Source of the DNA: NCEH01 sp043195125
GTDB taxonomy: Bacteria > Pseudomonadota > Alphaproteobacteria > Rhizobiales > Xanthobacteraceae
Assembly (NCBI RefSeq): GCF_043195125.1
Contig: NZ_JBAFWR010000003.1
Strand: one strand, 5' to 3'
DNA: 64,000 nt
Shown here: positions 50,075-57,415 of the stretch, piece by piece
How positions within the stretch are numbered: position 1 is the stretch's first letter
Layout: each line of letters begins with the position of its first letter
Position numbers and translations under genes: made by a program
The notes under the pieces: model-generated
What the model saw: the letters and a program-made list of their open reading frames with translations, nothing else
The model's database searches: none
Told to the model about the DNA's origin: nothing

Positions 50075-50397
50075 ATCTGTTCCAGAGTCCCGTTTAGCCT
50101 TAAGTTCAAAGCTGGCGCCCGCCTTGATGAAGATCGGCGCGGCCCCATCCCTCCCCTTCCCCTCTGCTGCAAAAAGAGAGGCCGGCCCGAAACACGGACC
50201 GGCCCAAGATGCTCGGAGGGAGGCGTGGTGCGCCCAAATGGGCAGCGGATAAATTGACGGGCCCCGGCGCCGGTGCCCCGCCCGGCCCTGGCCGCGACGA
50301 GGCCCGTCTTGCCCCGGGTGCGGGTTTGGGCACGCAGCCCAGGGCAATCCTTGAAATATCAAGACCGGGCCGACGCCGGCCCGGCCGATGCCAACGC
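50075..50397. other. Intergenic region downstream of panE-like gene
   Basis: About 320 bp of very GC-rich, low-complexity sequence with no supported gene. Near its end a hairpin (50365-50384) could terminate the leftward panE-like transcript. Confidence 0.4.
50365..50384 (-). terminator. Probable terminator of the panE-like gene
   Basis: CCGGGCCG and CGGCCCGG form an eight-bp perfect stem; on the minus strand it is followed by TCTTGATATTT. It lies about 14 nt after the panE-like stop. Confidence 0.5.
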
Positions 50398-51435
50398 TCA
50401 GTGCGTGACGGCCTTTGCGGACGCGAGATCCGCTGCCGTGAGAGGCGGGCAGGAGAGGTGACCGCCCAGACCGGCGACAGCCGCCCGTTGGCGCACCAGC
50501 GCCAGCACCACATCGAGCGTGGGGGTCGGCACATCCACCAGACGTCCCATTTCCTGCACCACCGTCACCAGGGGATCGATCTCCATCGGGCGATCGCGTT
50601 CCAGGTCCTGGAGCATGGAAGTCTTGTGCGCGCCCACGGCGCCGGCGCCATTGATGCGACGCTCCACATCCACGCGGAAGTTGACGCCCAGCCGGTTGGC
50701 GATGGTCTGCGCCTCGATCATCATCGCGCGGGCCACAGCCCGGGTATCAGGATCGGAAGCGATCACGTCGAGCGTCGCGTGGGTCAGGGCGCTGATGGGG
50801 TTGAAGCAGAGATTGCCCCATAGCTTCAGCCATAGTTCGTCGCGGATATTGTCCAGAACCGGTGCGCGCAGACCGGCCTTCCCCATCATCTCGCTCAGGC
50901 GCTCCACGCGGGCGCTCTTCTCGCCCGAGGGTTCGCCGATCGGGAACTTGTCGCCATAGACGTGCTGGATGACGCCGGGAGCGACCACCTCGGTCGCCGG
51001 ATAGACGATGCAGCCGATCGCGCGCTCGGGGCGCAGAACGTCCCACTGCTTTCCGCCCGGATCGATGCTTTCCAGCGTGCGGCCTTCCAGGGCGCCGCCG
51101 GACTTGTAGAAATACCAATAGGGCACGCCGTTCACGGCGGTGACGACGCTGGTGTCGTTGCCCAGCAGCGGCCGCATGCGGTCCACCACGCTCGGCACCG
51201 AATGGGCCTTGAGGGCGATGAAGACATAATCCTGCGGGCCGAGTTCGGCGGGATCGTCGGTCGCGCGCACTTTGGCGACGCGCTCCTCGCCATTGATCAG
51301 CAGCTTGACGCCGTTCTGCTGCATCGCTTCCAGATGCCCGCCCCGCGCGACAAGGCTGACCTCGGCGCCCGCCAGCGACAGCTGCACGCCCAGATACCCG
51401 CCGATGGCCCCCGCCCCGTAAATGCAAACCTTCAT
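50398..51435 (-). CDS. PanE/ketopantoate reductase family protein, candidate oxalyl-CoA reductase
   Basis: A 345-residue NADPH-dependent reductase with the N-terminal motif YGAGAIGGYLGVQL, the family stretch YVFIALKAHSVPSVVDRM and the C-terminal helical domain (ELWLKLWGNLCFNPISALTHATLD). By sequence it is a ketopantoate reductase family member. Methylobacterium extorquens PanE2, in the same family, was shown to reduce oxalyl-CoA to glyoxylate in oxalate assimilation. This gene lies beside IclR and within 6-12 kb of Tct, oxc and frc genes, so that role is the leading inference; pantothenate synthesis is the alternative. ATG is preceded by GGGAGGG. Confidence 0.85.
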   Translation of the reverse strand: MKVCIYGAGAIGGYLGVQLSLAGAEVSLVARGGHLEAMQQNGVKLLINGEERVAKVRATDDPAELGPQDYVFIALKAHSVPSVVDRMRPLLGNDTSVVTAVNGVPYWYFYKSGGALEGRTLESIDPGGKQWDVLRPERAIGCIVYPATEVVAPGVIQHVYGDKFPIGEPSGEKSARVERLSEMMGKAGLRAPVLDNIRDELWLKLWGNLCFNPISALTHATLDVIASDPDTRAVARAMMIEAQTIANRLGVNFRVDVERRINGAGAVGAHKTSMLQDLERDRPMEIDPLVTVVQEMGRLVDVPTPTLDVVLALVRQRAAVAGLGGHLSCPPLTAADLASAKAVTH

Positions 51436-51476
51436 GGCGCTGCCCTCCCATGCCTCGAGCTTCGCACTCGAATGCC

Positions 51477-51489
51477 GTATAATGTATAC
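51477..51489. promoter_or_regulatory. GTATA-ATG-TATAC palindrome in the panE/iclR divergent promoter
   Basis: Perfect inverted repeat in the panE-like upstream region, with TATAAT embedded. It resembles sites before tctC (52656, 52734) and gntR (56391), so may be an operator of the GntR or IclR protein encoded in this locus. Confidence 0.5.
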
Positions 51490-51549
51490 CAGAAAACCAG
51501 ACGACAGATGCCGCCGTCAAATCCTATTTCATGATATTGGTGAGAAATA

Positions 51550-51566
51550 TTTCCAGAATGTGGAAA
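51550..51566. promoter_or_regulatory. TTTCCA-N5-TGGAAA inverted repeat upstream of iclR
   Basis: Perfect 6-bp arms in the 200-bp divergent promoter region, about 70 nt before the IclR start. E. coli IclR operators use TGGAAA and TTTCCA elements, in the opposite order, so this is a plausible but unproven IclR-family operator. Confidence 0.35.
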
Positions 51567-51637
51567 ATTGTCACATCCGCTCGCCGCAGGACCATTTCGC
51601 TGTAAGGTGCCGGTCGCTGGCTTCCGTCACGGAGCCA

Positions 51638-52510
51638 ATGAATTGGGCCAGTTTACCCATGCCAGAGTCCGAGATCCTGCCCCGCCGCCGGGGCCGCCCA
51701 GCCTCCACCGCTCCGGATGCGGGGGGAGAAGTGCAATCCCTCGATCGCGCCGTCGCCTTGCTGCGCGTGCTTGCCGAAGCCGACGGGATGAGCCTGTCGG
51801 ACATCGCCAAGACGGCGGACCTGCCCGCCTCGACCGTGCATCGTCTGCTGGCGACCCTGCAGAAGCGCCAGCTGGTCAACCATGACCATGAGAACGGCCT
51901 GTGGACCGTGGGCCTGGGCCTGTTCCGGATCGGCGCGGCGTATCTGCGGATCCGCAAACTGCCGGACATCGGCCGGCCGGTGATCCGGCGCTTGCTGCAC
52001 GAAACCGACGAGACGGTGAATCTCGCCATGTTCGACGGCAATGAGCTTGTGGTGGTGGCGCAGGCCGAGGGCCATTCTGCGGTGCGCGCCTTCTTCCGGC
52101 TCGGCGCCCGCTTGCCGCTGCACGCGACAGCCGCGGGAAAATGCATCCTTGCCGTCGCGACCCCGGCGTTCCGCGGCGCCTGCCTTGCCCAGATGCGCTA
52201 TGAAGCGTTTACGGTCCGCACCCATCGCACCGAGCGCTCGCTGATGGACGACGTCGGATCGATCGAAGCGCGCGGTTTCGCCATCGATGACGAGGAGCAC
52301 ACCCTCGGCATGCGGGCGGTGGCCGCCCCCATCTTCAACGAATGGCGAGAGCCCATCGGAGCGGTCTCCGTCTCCGGCCCGGCGGTGCGCATGAGCGACG
52401 ATCGCATCCAGCGATTGGGGCGACGCGTGGCCTCGGCCGCCGAGCAGATGACCCGCCTGTATTCAGGCGCGGACGAGGTGCTGCCACCGGAATTCATCGC
52501 CTATCGCTGA
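51638..52510 (+). CDS. IclR family transcriptional regulator
   Basis: About 290 residues from ATG 51638, which closely follows CGGAG; ATG 51659 is an alternative and a much longer frame opens upstream at 51422 with no SD. The N-terminal winged HTH reads SLDRAVALLRVLAEADGMSLSDIAKTADLPASTVHRLLATLQKRQLV. The C-terminal IclR effector domain has HATAAGKCILA and DDEEHTLGMRAVAAPIFNE. It is divergent from the panE-like gene and upstream of tctC. In this context it probably senses oxalate, glyoxylate or a related metabolite. Confidence 0.92.
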   Translation: MNWASLPMPESEILPRRRGRPASTAPDAGGEVQSLDRAVALLRVLAEADGMSLSDIAKTADLPASTVHRLLATLQKRQLVNHDHENGLWTVGLGLFRIGAAYLRIRKLPDIGRPVIRRLLHETDETVNLAMFDGNELVVVAQAEGHSAVRAFFRLGARLPLHATAAGKCILAVATPAFRGACLAQMRYEAFTVRTHRTERSLMDDVGSIEARGFAIDDEEHTLGMRAVAAPIFNEWREPIGAVSVSGPAVRMSDDRIQRLGRRVASAAEQMTRLYSGADEVLPPEFIAYR

Positions 52511-52655
52511 GCGCGCTCTTTCCCGCGCCTCCTTACCAGCGGACAGATTGAATTTCCGTCCGGACGCGGGCGCATGCCTGCACGCTTGCTGCAGCGCACG
52601 CGGAACTCAACGTAAAACGCGGGGCTGAGAGCCGCATCCTCCTGCAGGCTTATTG

Positions 52656-52668
52656 GCATATTGTATTT
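52656..52668. promoter_or_regulatory. Candidate operator 1 upstream of tctC
   Basis: GCATATTGTATTT, similar to GTATATTGTATGT (reverse strand of the site at 52734) and to the GTATAATGTATAC site ahead of panE/iclR. Confidence 0.45.
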
Positions 52669-52733
52669 TTTATATTGATCGTAAGTATTCGGCGCACGAT
52701 ATGCCGATACGTCAATTTCATTTGCGCGCCTTT

Positions 52734-52747
52734 GACATACAATATAC
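52734..52747. promoter_or_regulatory. Candidate operator 2 upstream of tctC
   Basis: GACATACAATATAC; the reverse complement GTATATTGTATGTC matches 11 of 14 positions of the panE/iclR-region site and 10 of 14 of the gntR-region site. It overlaps the likely tctC -10 (TATACT). Confidence 0.5.
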
Positions 52748-52856
52748 TCTTCAATCATCCGCTCCTAGCCAGGGCGGCAATAAAAGCAGCTACGTCAGCA
52801 CGTTAGGGAAGGTGATCCGCTTACTTAAGAAAGCGGACGATCGGGAGGAAAAACGA

Positions 52857-53870
52857 ATGCGTTTGGCCCTAGCCAATTCCGTGAAGCAATTCGCGGCCGT
52901 TTTGGCCGCCGCGGCGGCATTGTCGCCCTTGCCTGCGCTCGCGTGGGAACCCACAAAGAATGTGGAATTCATTGTTCCCGCGGGCACCGGCGGCGGTGCC
53001 GACCAGATGGCCCGTGTGATTCAGGGCATCATCCAGAAAAACAATCTGATGACCCAGTCGATGGTGGTCATCAACAAGTCGGGCGGCGCCGGTGCCGAAG
53101 GCTTCCTCGATATGAAGGGCTCGGCGGGCAACCCGCACAAGATCATCATCTCCTTGTCGAACATCTTCACCACGCCGCTCGCCACTGGCGTGCCGTTCAA
53201 ATGGGACGACCTGACACCGGTCTCCATGCTGGCGCTCGACGAATTCATTCTCTGGGTGAACGCCAAGGCACCCTATTCGGACGTGAAGGGCTATCTTGAA
53301 GCCCTGAAGACAGCCGCACCCGGCGGCGAATTCAAGATGGGCGGCACCGGCTCCAAGCAGGAAGACCAGATCATCACCGCCGCGATCGAGCAGAAGACCG
53401 GCGCCAAGTTCATTTACGTCCCCTACAAGGGCGGCGGAGACGTGGCCGCGCAGCTGGTGGGCGGGCACGTGACCTCTTCCGTCAACAACCCGATCGAGGC
53501 GGTCTCGCAATGGCGCGCCGGCGAACTCAAGCCGCTGTGTGTTTTCGATGACGTACGCCTCGCCTACAAGACGCCGATCACTGACGGAAAGTCTTGGGGT
53601 GATATTCCGACCTGCAAGGAAGGTGGACTCGACATCGAATACCTGATGCTTCGCGGCATCTTCATGCCCCCCAAGGTCACCAAGGAGCAGGTCGATTATT
53701 ATGTCGACCTCTTCAAGCGCGTGCGCGCGACGACCGACTGGGCGGACTTCATGGAGAAGGGCGCGTTCAACACCTCGGCCCTGACCGGTGAGGAATACAA
53801 GGCCTGGCTCGGCAAGGCTGCCGATACCCATCGCACCCTCATGGAAAAGGCAGGCTTCATCGCCAAGTGA
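52857..53870 (+). CDS. tctC: TctC/Bug-family periplasmic solute-binding protein
   Basis: A 337-residue exported protein with a Sec signal (VKQFAAVLAAAAALSPLPALAWEP). It has the Bug-family beginning NVEFIVPAGTGGGADQMARVI, VVINKSGGAGAEGFLDMKG, FIYVPYKGGGDVAAQLVGGHV and WADFMEKGAFNTSALTG. ATG follows GGGAGGAAAAACGA. Bug receptors bind small carboxylates with high affinity; in this locus oxalate is a reasonable candidate, though other carboxylates are possible. It heads the tctC-tctB-tctA operon. Confidence 0.93.
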   Translation: MRLALANSVKQFAAVLAAAAALSPLPALAWEPTKNVEFIVPAGTGGGADQMARVIQGIIQKNNLMTQSMVVINKSGGAGAEGFLDMKGSAGNPHKIIISLSNIFTTPLATGVPFKWDDLTPVSMLALDEFILWVNAKAPYSDVKGYLEALKTAAPGGEFKMGGTGSKQEDQIITAAIEQKTGAKFIYVPYKGGGDVAAQLVGGHVTSSVNNPIEAVSQWRAGELKPLCVFDDVRLAYKTPITDGKSWGDIPTCKEGGLDIEYLMLRGIFMPPKVTKEQVDYYVDLFKRVRATTDWADFMEKGAFNTSALTGEEYKAWLGKAADTHRTLMEKAGFIAK

Positions 53871-53942
53871 CGGACCGCCGGAAAGGCGTGCGCCTTTCCG
53901 GCACCTCATCGGCGGCGATGCCCATCCAAGCGAGGTTAAAGC

Positions 53943-54449
53943 ATGTCAACGGACGTCGAAAAAACCGAAAAGACCGTCTCAAACAGATCCATGGACGTGG
54001 TCGTCGCGCTGCTTTTCATTGTGGTGGCCGTGGTGGTGATGGCCGACAGCTGGCGCGTCGGCGCCCGCTGGGCGAGCGATGGTCCCGAGGCCGGATACTT
54101 CCCCTTCTACATCGGCCTCATCATGATGATCGCCAGTATCGGCACCTTGGTGCAGAACCTCATCACGAAGACGCCGGACCTGACCAACTTCGTTGATCGG
54201 GAACCCTTCATCCAGGTGCTGAAGGTTCTTGTCCCTACCATCGTCTACACGGTGCTGATCACCTTTATCGGCATTTACTTTGCCTCGGCCATCTTCATCG
54301 CCTTCTTCATGTGGTGGCTCGGGAAGTACAAGCTGCCCATCATCCTCCCGGTCGCCATCGGCGTTCCGCTGGCCTTGTTCGTGATGTTCGAAATCTGGTT
54401 CCTGGTGCCCCTGCCGAAGGGCCCGCTGGAAACAGCGCTCGGCTATTGA
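53943..54449 (+). CDS. tctB: TctB-family small membrane subunit
   Basis: A 168-residue membrane protein with four hydrophobic segments (VVALLFIVVAVVVMADSW, FPFYIGLIMMIASIGTLVQN, VLKVLVPTIVYTVLITFIGIY, and LPIILPVAIGVPLALFVMFEIWFLVPL) as expected for the small subunit of tripartite tricarboxylate transporters. It lies 72 nt after tctC and 150 nt before tctA. Confidence 0.9.
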   Translation: MSTDVEKTEKTVSNRSMDVVVALLFIVVAVVVMADSWRVGARWASDGPEAGYFPFYIGLIMMIASIGTLVQNLITKTPDLTNFVDREPFIQVLKVLVPTIVYTVLITFIGIYFASAIFIAFFMWWLGKYKLPIILPVAIGVPLALFVMFEIWFLVPLPKGPLETALGY

Positions 54450-54599
54450 TCGCGGCCGCCCGCGCATCGGGCGCCCGCCAATCCGCAGGTCCCGCGCCGT
54501 CCCGACTCAGCCGCGACGCCGACCCGACCGCATCCGCCGCCAAAAACACAATACCCGCATGTCCAGGCAACAATTGCCGGGGCCGAGGGGAGGAAATCC

Positions 54600-56114
54600 G
54601 TGGAAGCGCTCACATCACTCATCGGGGGTTTTTCCGTCCTCGCCGATCCGATGAACATCGTCTACATGTTCGTCGGCATCGCGCTGGGCGTGCTGATCGG
54701 CGTGCTGCCGGGCCTCGGGGGCGCCAATGGCGTCGCCATCCTGCTGCCGCTGACCTTTTCCATGTCGCCGGTCTCGGCGATCATCATGCTCTCCTCCATC
54801 TATTGGGGCGCCCTGTTTGGCGGCGCTATCACGTCGATCCTGTTCAACATTCCAGGCGAGCCCTGGTCCGTTGCGACAACATTCGACGGGCACCCCATGG
54901 CCCAGAGAGGCCGGGCGGGCGAGGCGCTGACCGGAGCCTTCACCGGCTCCTTCATCGGCGCCTTCTTCGCCGTTCTGCTCATCACCTTCCTGGCTCCGGT
55001 GATCGCCAAGTTTGCGTTGCAATTCGGCCCAGCTGAATTTTTCGCGGTCTATCTGCTCACCTTCTGCTCGTTCGTGGGCATGGGGCGCGAATCGCCGTTC
55101 AAGGTGCTCGCGGCCATGACTTTGGGCTTCGCGCTCGCAGCGGTGGGCATCGACACCGTGACCGGCCAGTTGCGCATGACCTTCGGGTCGGTGGAACTGC
55201 TGCGCGGCTTCGACTTCCTCGTGGCGGTCATCGGCCTGTTCGGCGTGGGCGAAATCCTCCTGACCATGGAGGAAGGCCTCGCCTTCAAGGGCAAGAGCGC
55301 CAAGATCAACCCGAAGGTGGTGTTCCAGACCTGGGCGCAATTGCCGAAATATTGGTTTGGCATGCTGCGCTCGGCGATCGTCGGCTGCTGGATGGGCATC
55401 ACCCCCGGCGGGGCGACTCCCGCCTCCTTCATGAGCTATGGCCTCGCCAAGAAATTCTCCAAGAACGGGAGCAATTTCGGCAAGGGCGAGCTGGAGGGGG
55501 TCGTGATGCCGGAAGTGGCGGCCCATGCGGCGGGCACTTCGGCGCTGCTGCCGATGCTCACGCTCGGCATTCCCGGTTCTCCCACCGCGGCGGTTCTGCT
55601 CGGCGGCCTGCTGATCTGGGGCCTGCAGCCCGGTCCCTTGCTGTTCGTCGAACAGAAGGACTTCGTGTGGGGCCTGATCGCCTCGATCTATCTCGGCAAT
55701 ATCGCCGGCCTGATCGTGGTTCTCACCACGGTGCCGCTGTTTGCCGCCATTCTGCGCATTCCGTTCAGCGTGATCGCCCCGATCATCCTGGTGATCTGCG
55801 CGGTCGGCGCCTACACCGTCCACAATGCCGGGCTGGACATCGCCGTGATGCTGATCTTCGGCGTCATCGGCTATGTGTTCAAGAAGCTCGACTATCCGCT
55901 GGCGCCCCTGGTGCTCGCCCTGGTGCTCGGAGACATGGCGGAAAGCTCCTTCCGCCAGGCCATGCTCGTGTCGCAAGGCCATCTCTCCATCTTCTGGTCG
56001 AACCCGCTGGTGGGCTCCATCGTGACCCTCGCCCTGGTCATGCTGTTCTGGCCGGCCATCAGCGCCATCAAGGCGCGGATGACCAAGGGAGCCCAGCACG
56101 CCGCGGCGGAATGA
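54600..56114 (+). CDS. tctA: TctA-family large permease subunit
   Basis: A 504-residue permease with about 11-12 membrane segments. The GTG start at 54600 follows GAGGGGAGGAAATCC. Family motifs: GVLIGVLPGLGGANGVAILLPLTF, SSIYWGALFGGAITSILFNIPGEPWSVATTFDGHPMAQRG, and the second-half counterpart MGITPGGATPASFMSYGLAKK and EVAAHAAGTSALLPMLTLGIPGSPTAAVLLGGLLIWGLQPGP. With TctB and TctC it forms an ion-coupled secondary importer. The oxalate locus context suggests a role in importing oxalate or a similar carboxylate. Confidence 0.94.
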   Translation: MEALTSLIGGFSVLADPMNIVYMFVGIALGVLIGVLPGLGGANGVAILLPLTFSMSPVSAIIMLSSIYWGALFGGAITSILFNIPGEPWSVATTFDGHPMAQRGRAGEALTGAFTGSFIGAFFAVLLITFLAPVIAKFALQFGPAEFFAVYLLTFCSFVGMGRESPFKVLAAMTLGFALAAVGIDTVTGQLRMTFGSVELLRGFDFLVAVIGLFGVGEILLTMEEGLAFKGKSAKINPKVVFQTWAQLPKYWFGMLRSAIVGCWMGITPGGATPASFMSYGLAKKFSKNGSNFGKGELEGVVMPEVAAHAAGTSALLPMLTLGIPGSPTAAVLLGGLLIWGLQPGPLLFVEQKDFVWGLIASIYLGNIAGLIVVLTTVPLFAAILRIPFSVIAPIILVICAVGAYTVHNAGLDIAVMLIFGVIGYVFKKLDYPLAPLVLALVLGDMAESSFRQAMLVSQGHLSIFWSNPLVGSIVTLALVMLFWPAISAIKARMTKGAQHAAAE

Positions 56115-56127
56115 GCCCAGCCCACAG

Positions 56128-56154
56128 AAAGCCGGCGGCCCCGCCGCCGGCTTT
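56128..56154 (+). terminator. Terminator of the tct operon
   Basis: AAAGCCGGCGGC pairs perfectly with GCCGCCGGCTTT over a three-base loop 14 nt after the tctA stop; the T tract is short (TTTCCCC). Confidence 0.65.
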
Positions 56155-56467
56155 CCCCGCAGGCCGCAGCGAACACACATGCGCGACCGGGGGCACAAAG
56201 GCGCAAACGCCTCACTCCGGCCGCAGCTCGCGGTAATGCTGCCAAGCGGCATCGCGGATAGGACCGTGGCGCACCCTTCGCCAAACCGCCAAAGCATGAG
56301 GCGCTTGCGGGCTCTTCCACCGCAGCCCAGCCCCTGAAGTCGTTGCACCGCAGCATGTTTCGCCGCCTCGGGGGTATTGCACCCCCAGCTAGCATACAGT
56401 ACACAGTATTTCACCGACGGCGCGCGCCCGCCAGAAGGCGCAGGCCACAGGGAAGGGAACAACGGTC
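56155..56467 (+). other. gntR upstream region
   Basis: About 313 bp with no convincing gene, running from the tct terminator to the gntR start. It includes the AT-rich candidate operator at 56391-56409. Confidence 0.5.
56391..56409. promoter_or_regulatory. Candidate GntR operator upstream of gntR
   Basis: AGCATACAGTACACAGTAT; reverse complement begins ATACTGTGTACTGTATG, similar to GTATATTGTATGTC near tctC. An ATAC...GTAT symmetry is present. Autoregulation by the adjacent FCD-type GntR protein is plausible. Confidence 0.45.
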
Positions 56468-57169
56468 GTGCATCAGGTCGCCGACACACCAAAGCTCAAC
56501 GTGGAGCCGCTTGGCGCCTCCTCGAGCTTGCGCATGCTGGCCTATGACGCACTGAAGCGGGCCATTACCGAGATGGACATCTATGGTTCGACCGCAGAAT
56601 TCAGGCTCGACGAGCGCCAGCTCTCGGAAGATCTGGGCGTAAGCCGCACCCCCATCCGCGAGGCGATGACGGTGCTGGAGCAGGAGGGCTTCGTGCGCTC
56701 CGTTCCGCGGCGCGGTATCTTCGTGGTGCGCAAGACAAAACGCGAAATTCTCGAGATGATCACCGTGTGGGCGGCGCTCGAAGGCATGGCGGCCCACCTC
56801 GCAGCGACCCGCGCGAGCGCCTCGGATCTCAAGGGCCTGCGCCGTCTGTTCAACGATTTCGAACAAGAACCGCCGCACGCCCATACGCACGAATATTCCC
56901 AGGCCAACATTGCGTTCCACCAAGCGATCATCCGCATGGGCGGGTGCAACCTGATCGTGGACATGACGCAGAACCTGCTGCTTCACATGCGTGCGATCCG
57001 CGCGGTTTCCATCCGCCAGGAGAACCGGCTGGAAACCTCCATGCGCGAGCACACGGCGATCATCGGCGCGCTGGAAAGCCGCGACCCGGAGCTCGCCGAG
57101 CGGCTGGTGCGCGAACACACACTGGGCCTTGCGGCCCACGTCGAGAAACACGGGGTTTTTCCCGAATAG
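56468..57169 (+). CDS. GntR family regulator, FCD/FadR subfamily
   Basis: A 233-residue regulator starting at GTG 56468 downstream of AGGGAAGGG. The winged HTH (AYDALKRAITEMDIYGSTAEFRLDERQLSEDLGVSRTPIREAMTVLEQEGFV) is followed by an all-helical FCD effector domain (EMITVWAALEGMAAHLAATRASASDLKGL, HQAIIRMGGCNLIVDM, EHTAIIGALESRDPELAERLVREHTLGL), which often binds a metal and a carboxylate. Located upstream of the oxc-frc genes and downstream of tctA, it is the likely controller of the oxalate locus. Confidence 0.93.
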   Translation: MHQVADTPKLNVEPLGASSSLRMLAYDALKRAITEMDIYGSTAEFRLDERQLSEDLGVSRTPIREAMTVLEQEGFVRSVPRRGIFVVRKTKREILEMITVWAALEGMAAHLAATRASASDLKGLRRLFNDFEQEPPHAHTHEYSQANIAFHQAIIRMGGCNLIVDMTQNLLLHMRAIRAVSIRQENRLETSMREHTAIIGALESRDPELAERLVREHTLGLAAHVEKHGVFPE

Positions 57170-57218
57170 GCCGCCCGCCGGCCGACCGGGAAAATTGGAC
57201 ATCGCAAGGAGACGCGAT

Positions 57219-57365
57219 ATGTCAACGACGGGCATCATGAAGAGCGAGGCCATTGGGCGCGAGCAGCCCCAAGGCCAGTTCGGCGCCGTCCGTTTCGTCA
57301 CGTTGGACGAGTGCGGTCGCATCATGAAGGTTCGTCCTGAGCGGGGCGCGGAAAGCGCGCTCTAG
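57219..57365 (+). CDS. 48-residue small protein gene between gntR and oxc
   Basis: An ATG at 57219 follows a strong SD (AAGGAG, then eight bases). It encodes a short, soluble, mixed-charge protein (MSTTGIMKSEAIGREQ..., FGAVRFVTLDECGRIMKVRPERG). It is 49 nt after gntR and 51 nt before oxc, in the same direction, so it would be co-transcribed. I do not recognise a family. The SD quality and operonic placement make it more credible than chance frames in this GC-rich DNA. Confidence 0.55.
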   Translation: MSTTGIMKSEAIGREQPQGQFGAVRFVTLDECGRIMKVRPERGAESAL

Positions 57366-57415
57366 GACTCCACAACCGAATCGGTACAGCCAAAGATTTT
57401 CCGGGAGGAAGCGGA

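Larger units (their letters stand above)
52511..52856 (+). other. tctC upstream region, AT-rich
   Basis: 346 bp without a gene; the segment 52650-52800 is markedly AT-richer than the window. It contains two GTATAnTGTAT-like sites in opposite orientation (52656-52668 and 52734-52747) and a -10-like TATACT at 52743-52748, so this is the likely promoter of the tctCBA operon. The SD is GGGAGGAA. Confidence 0.6.
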
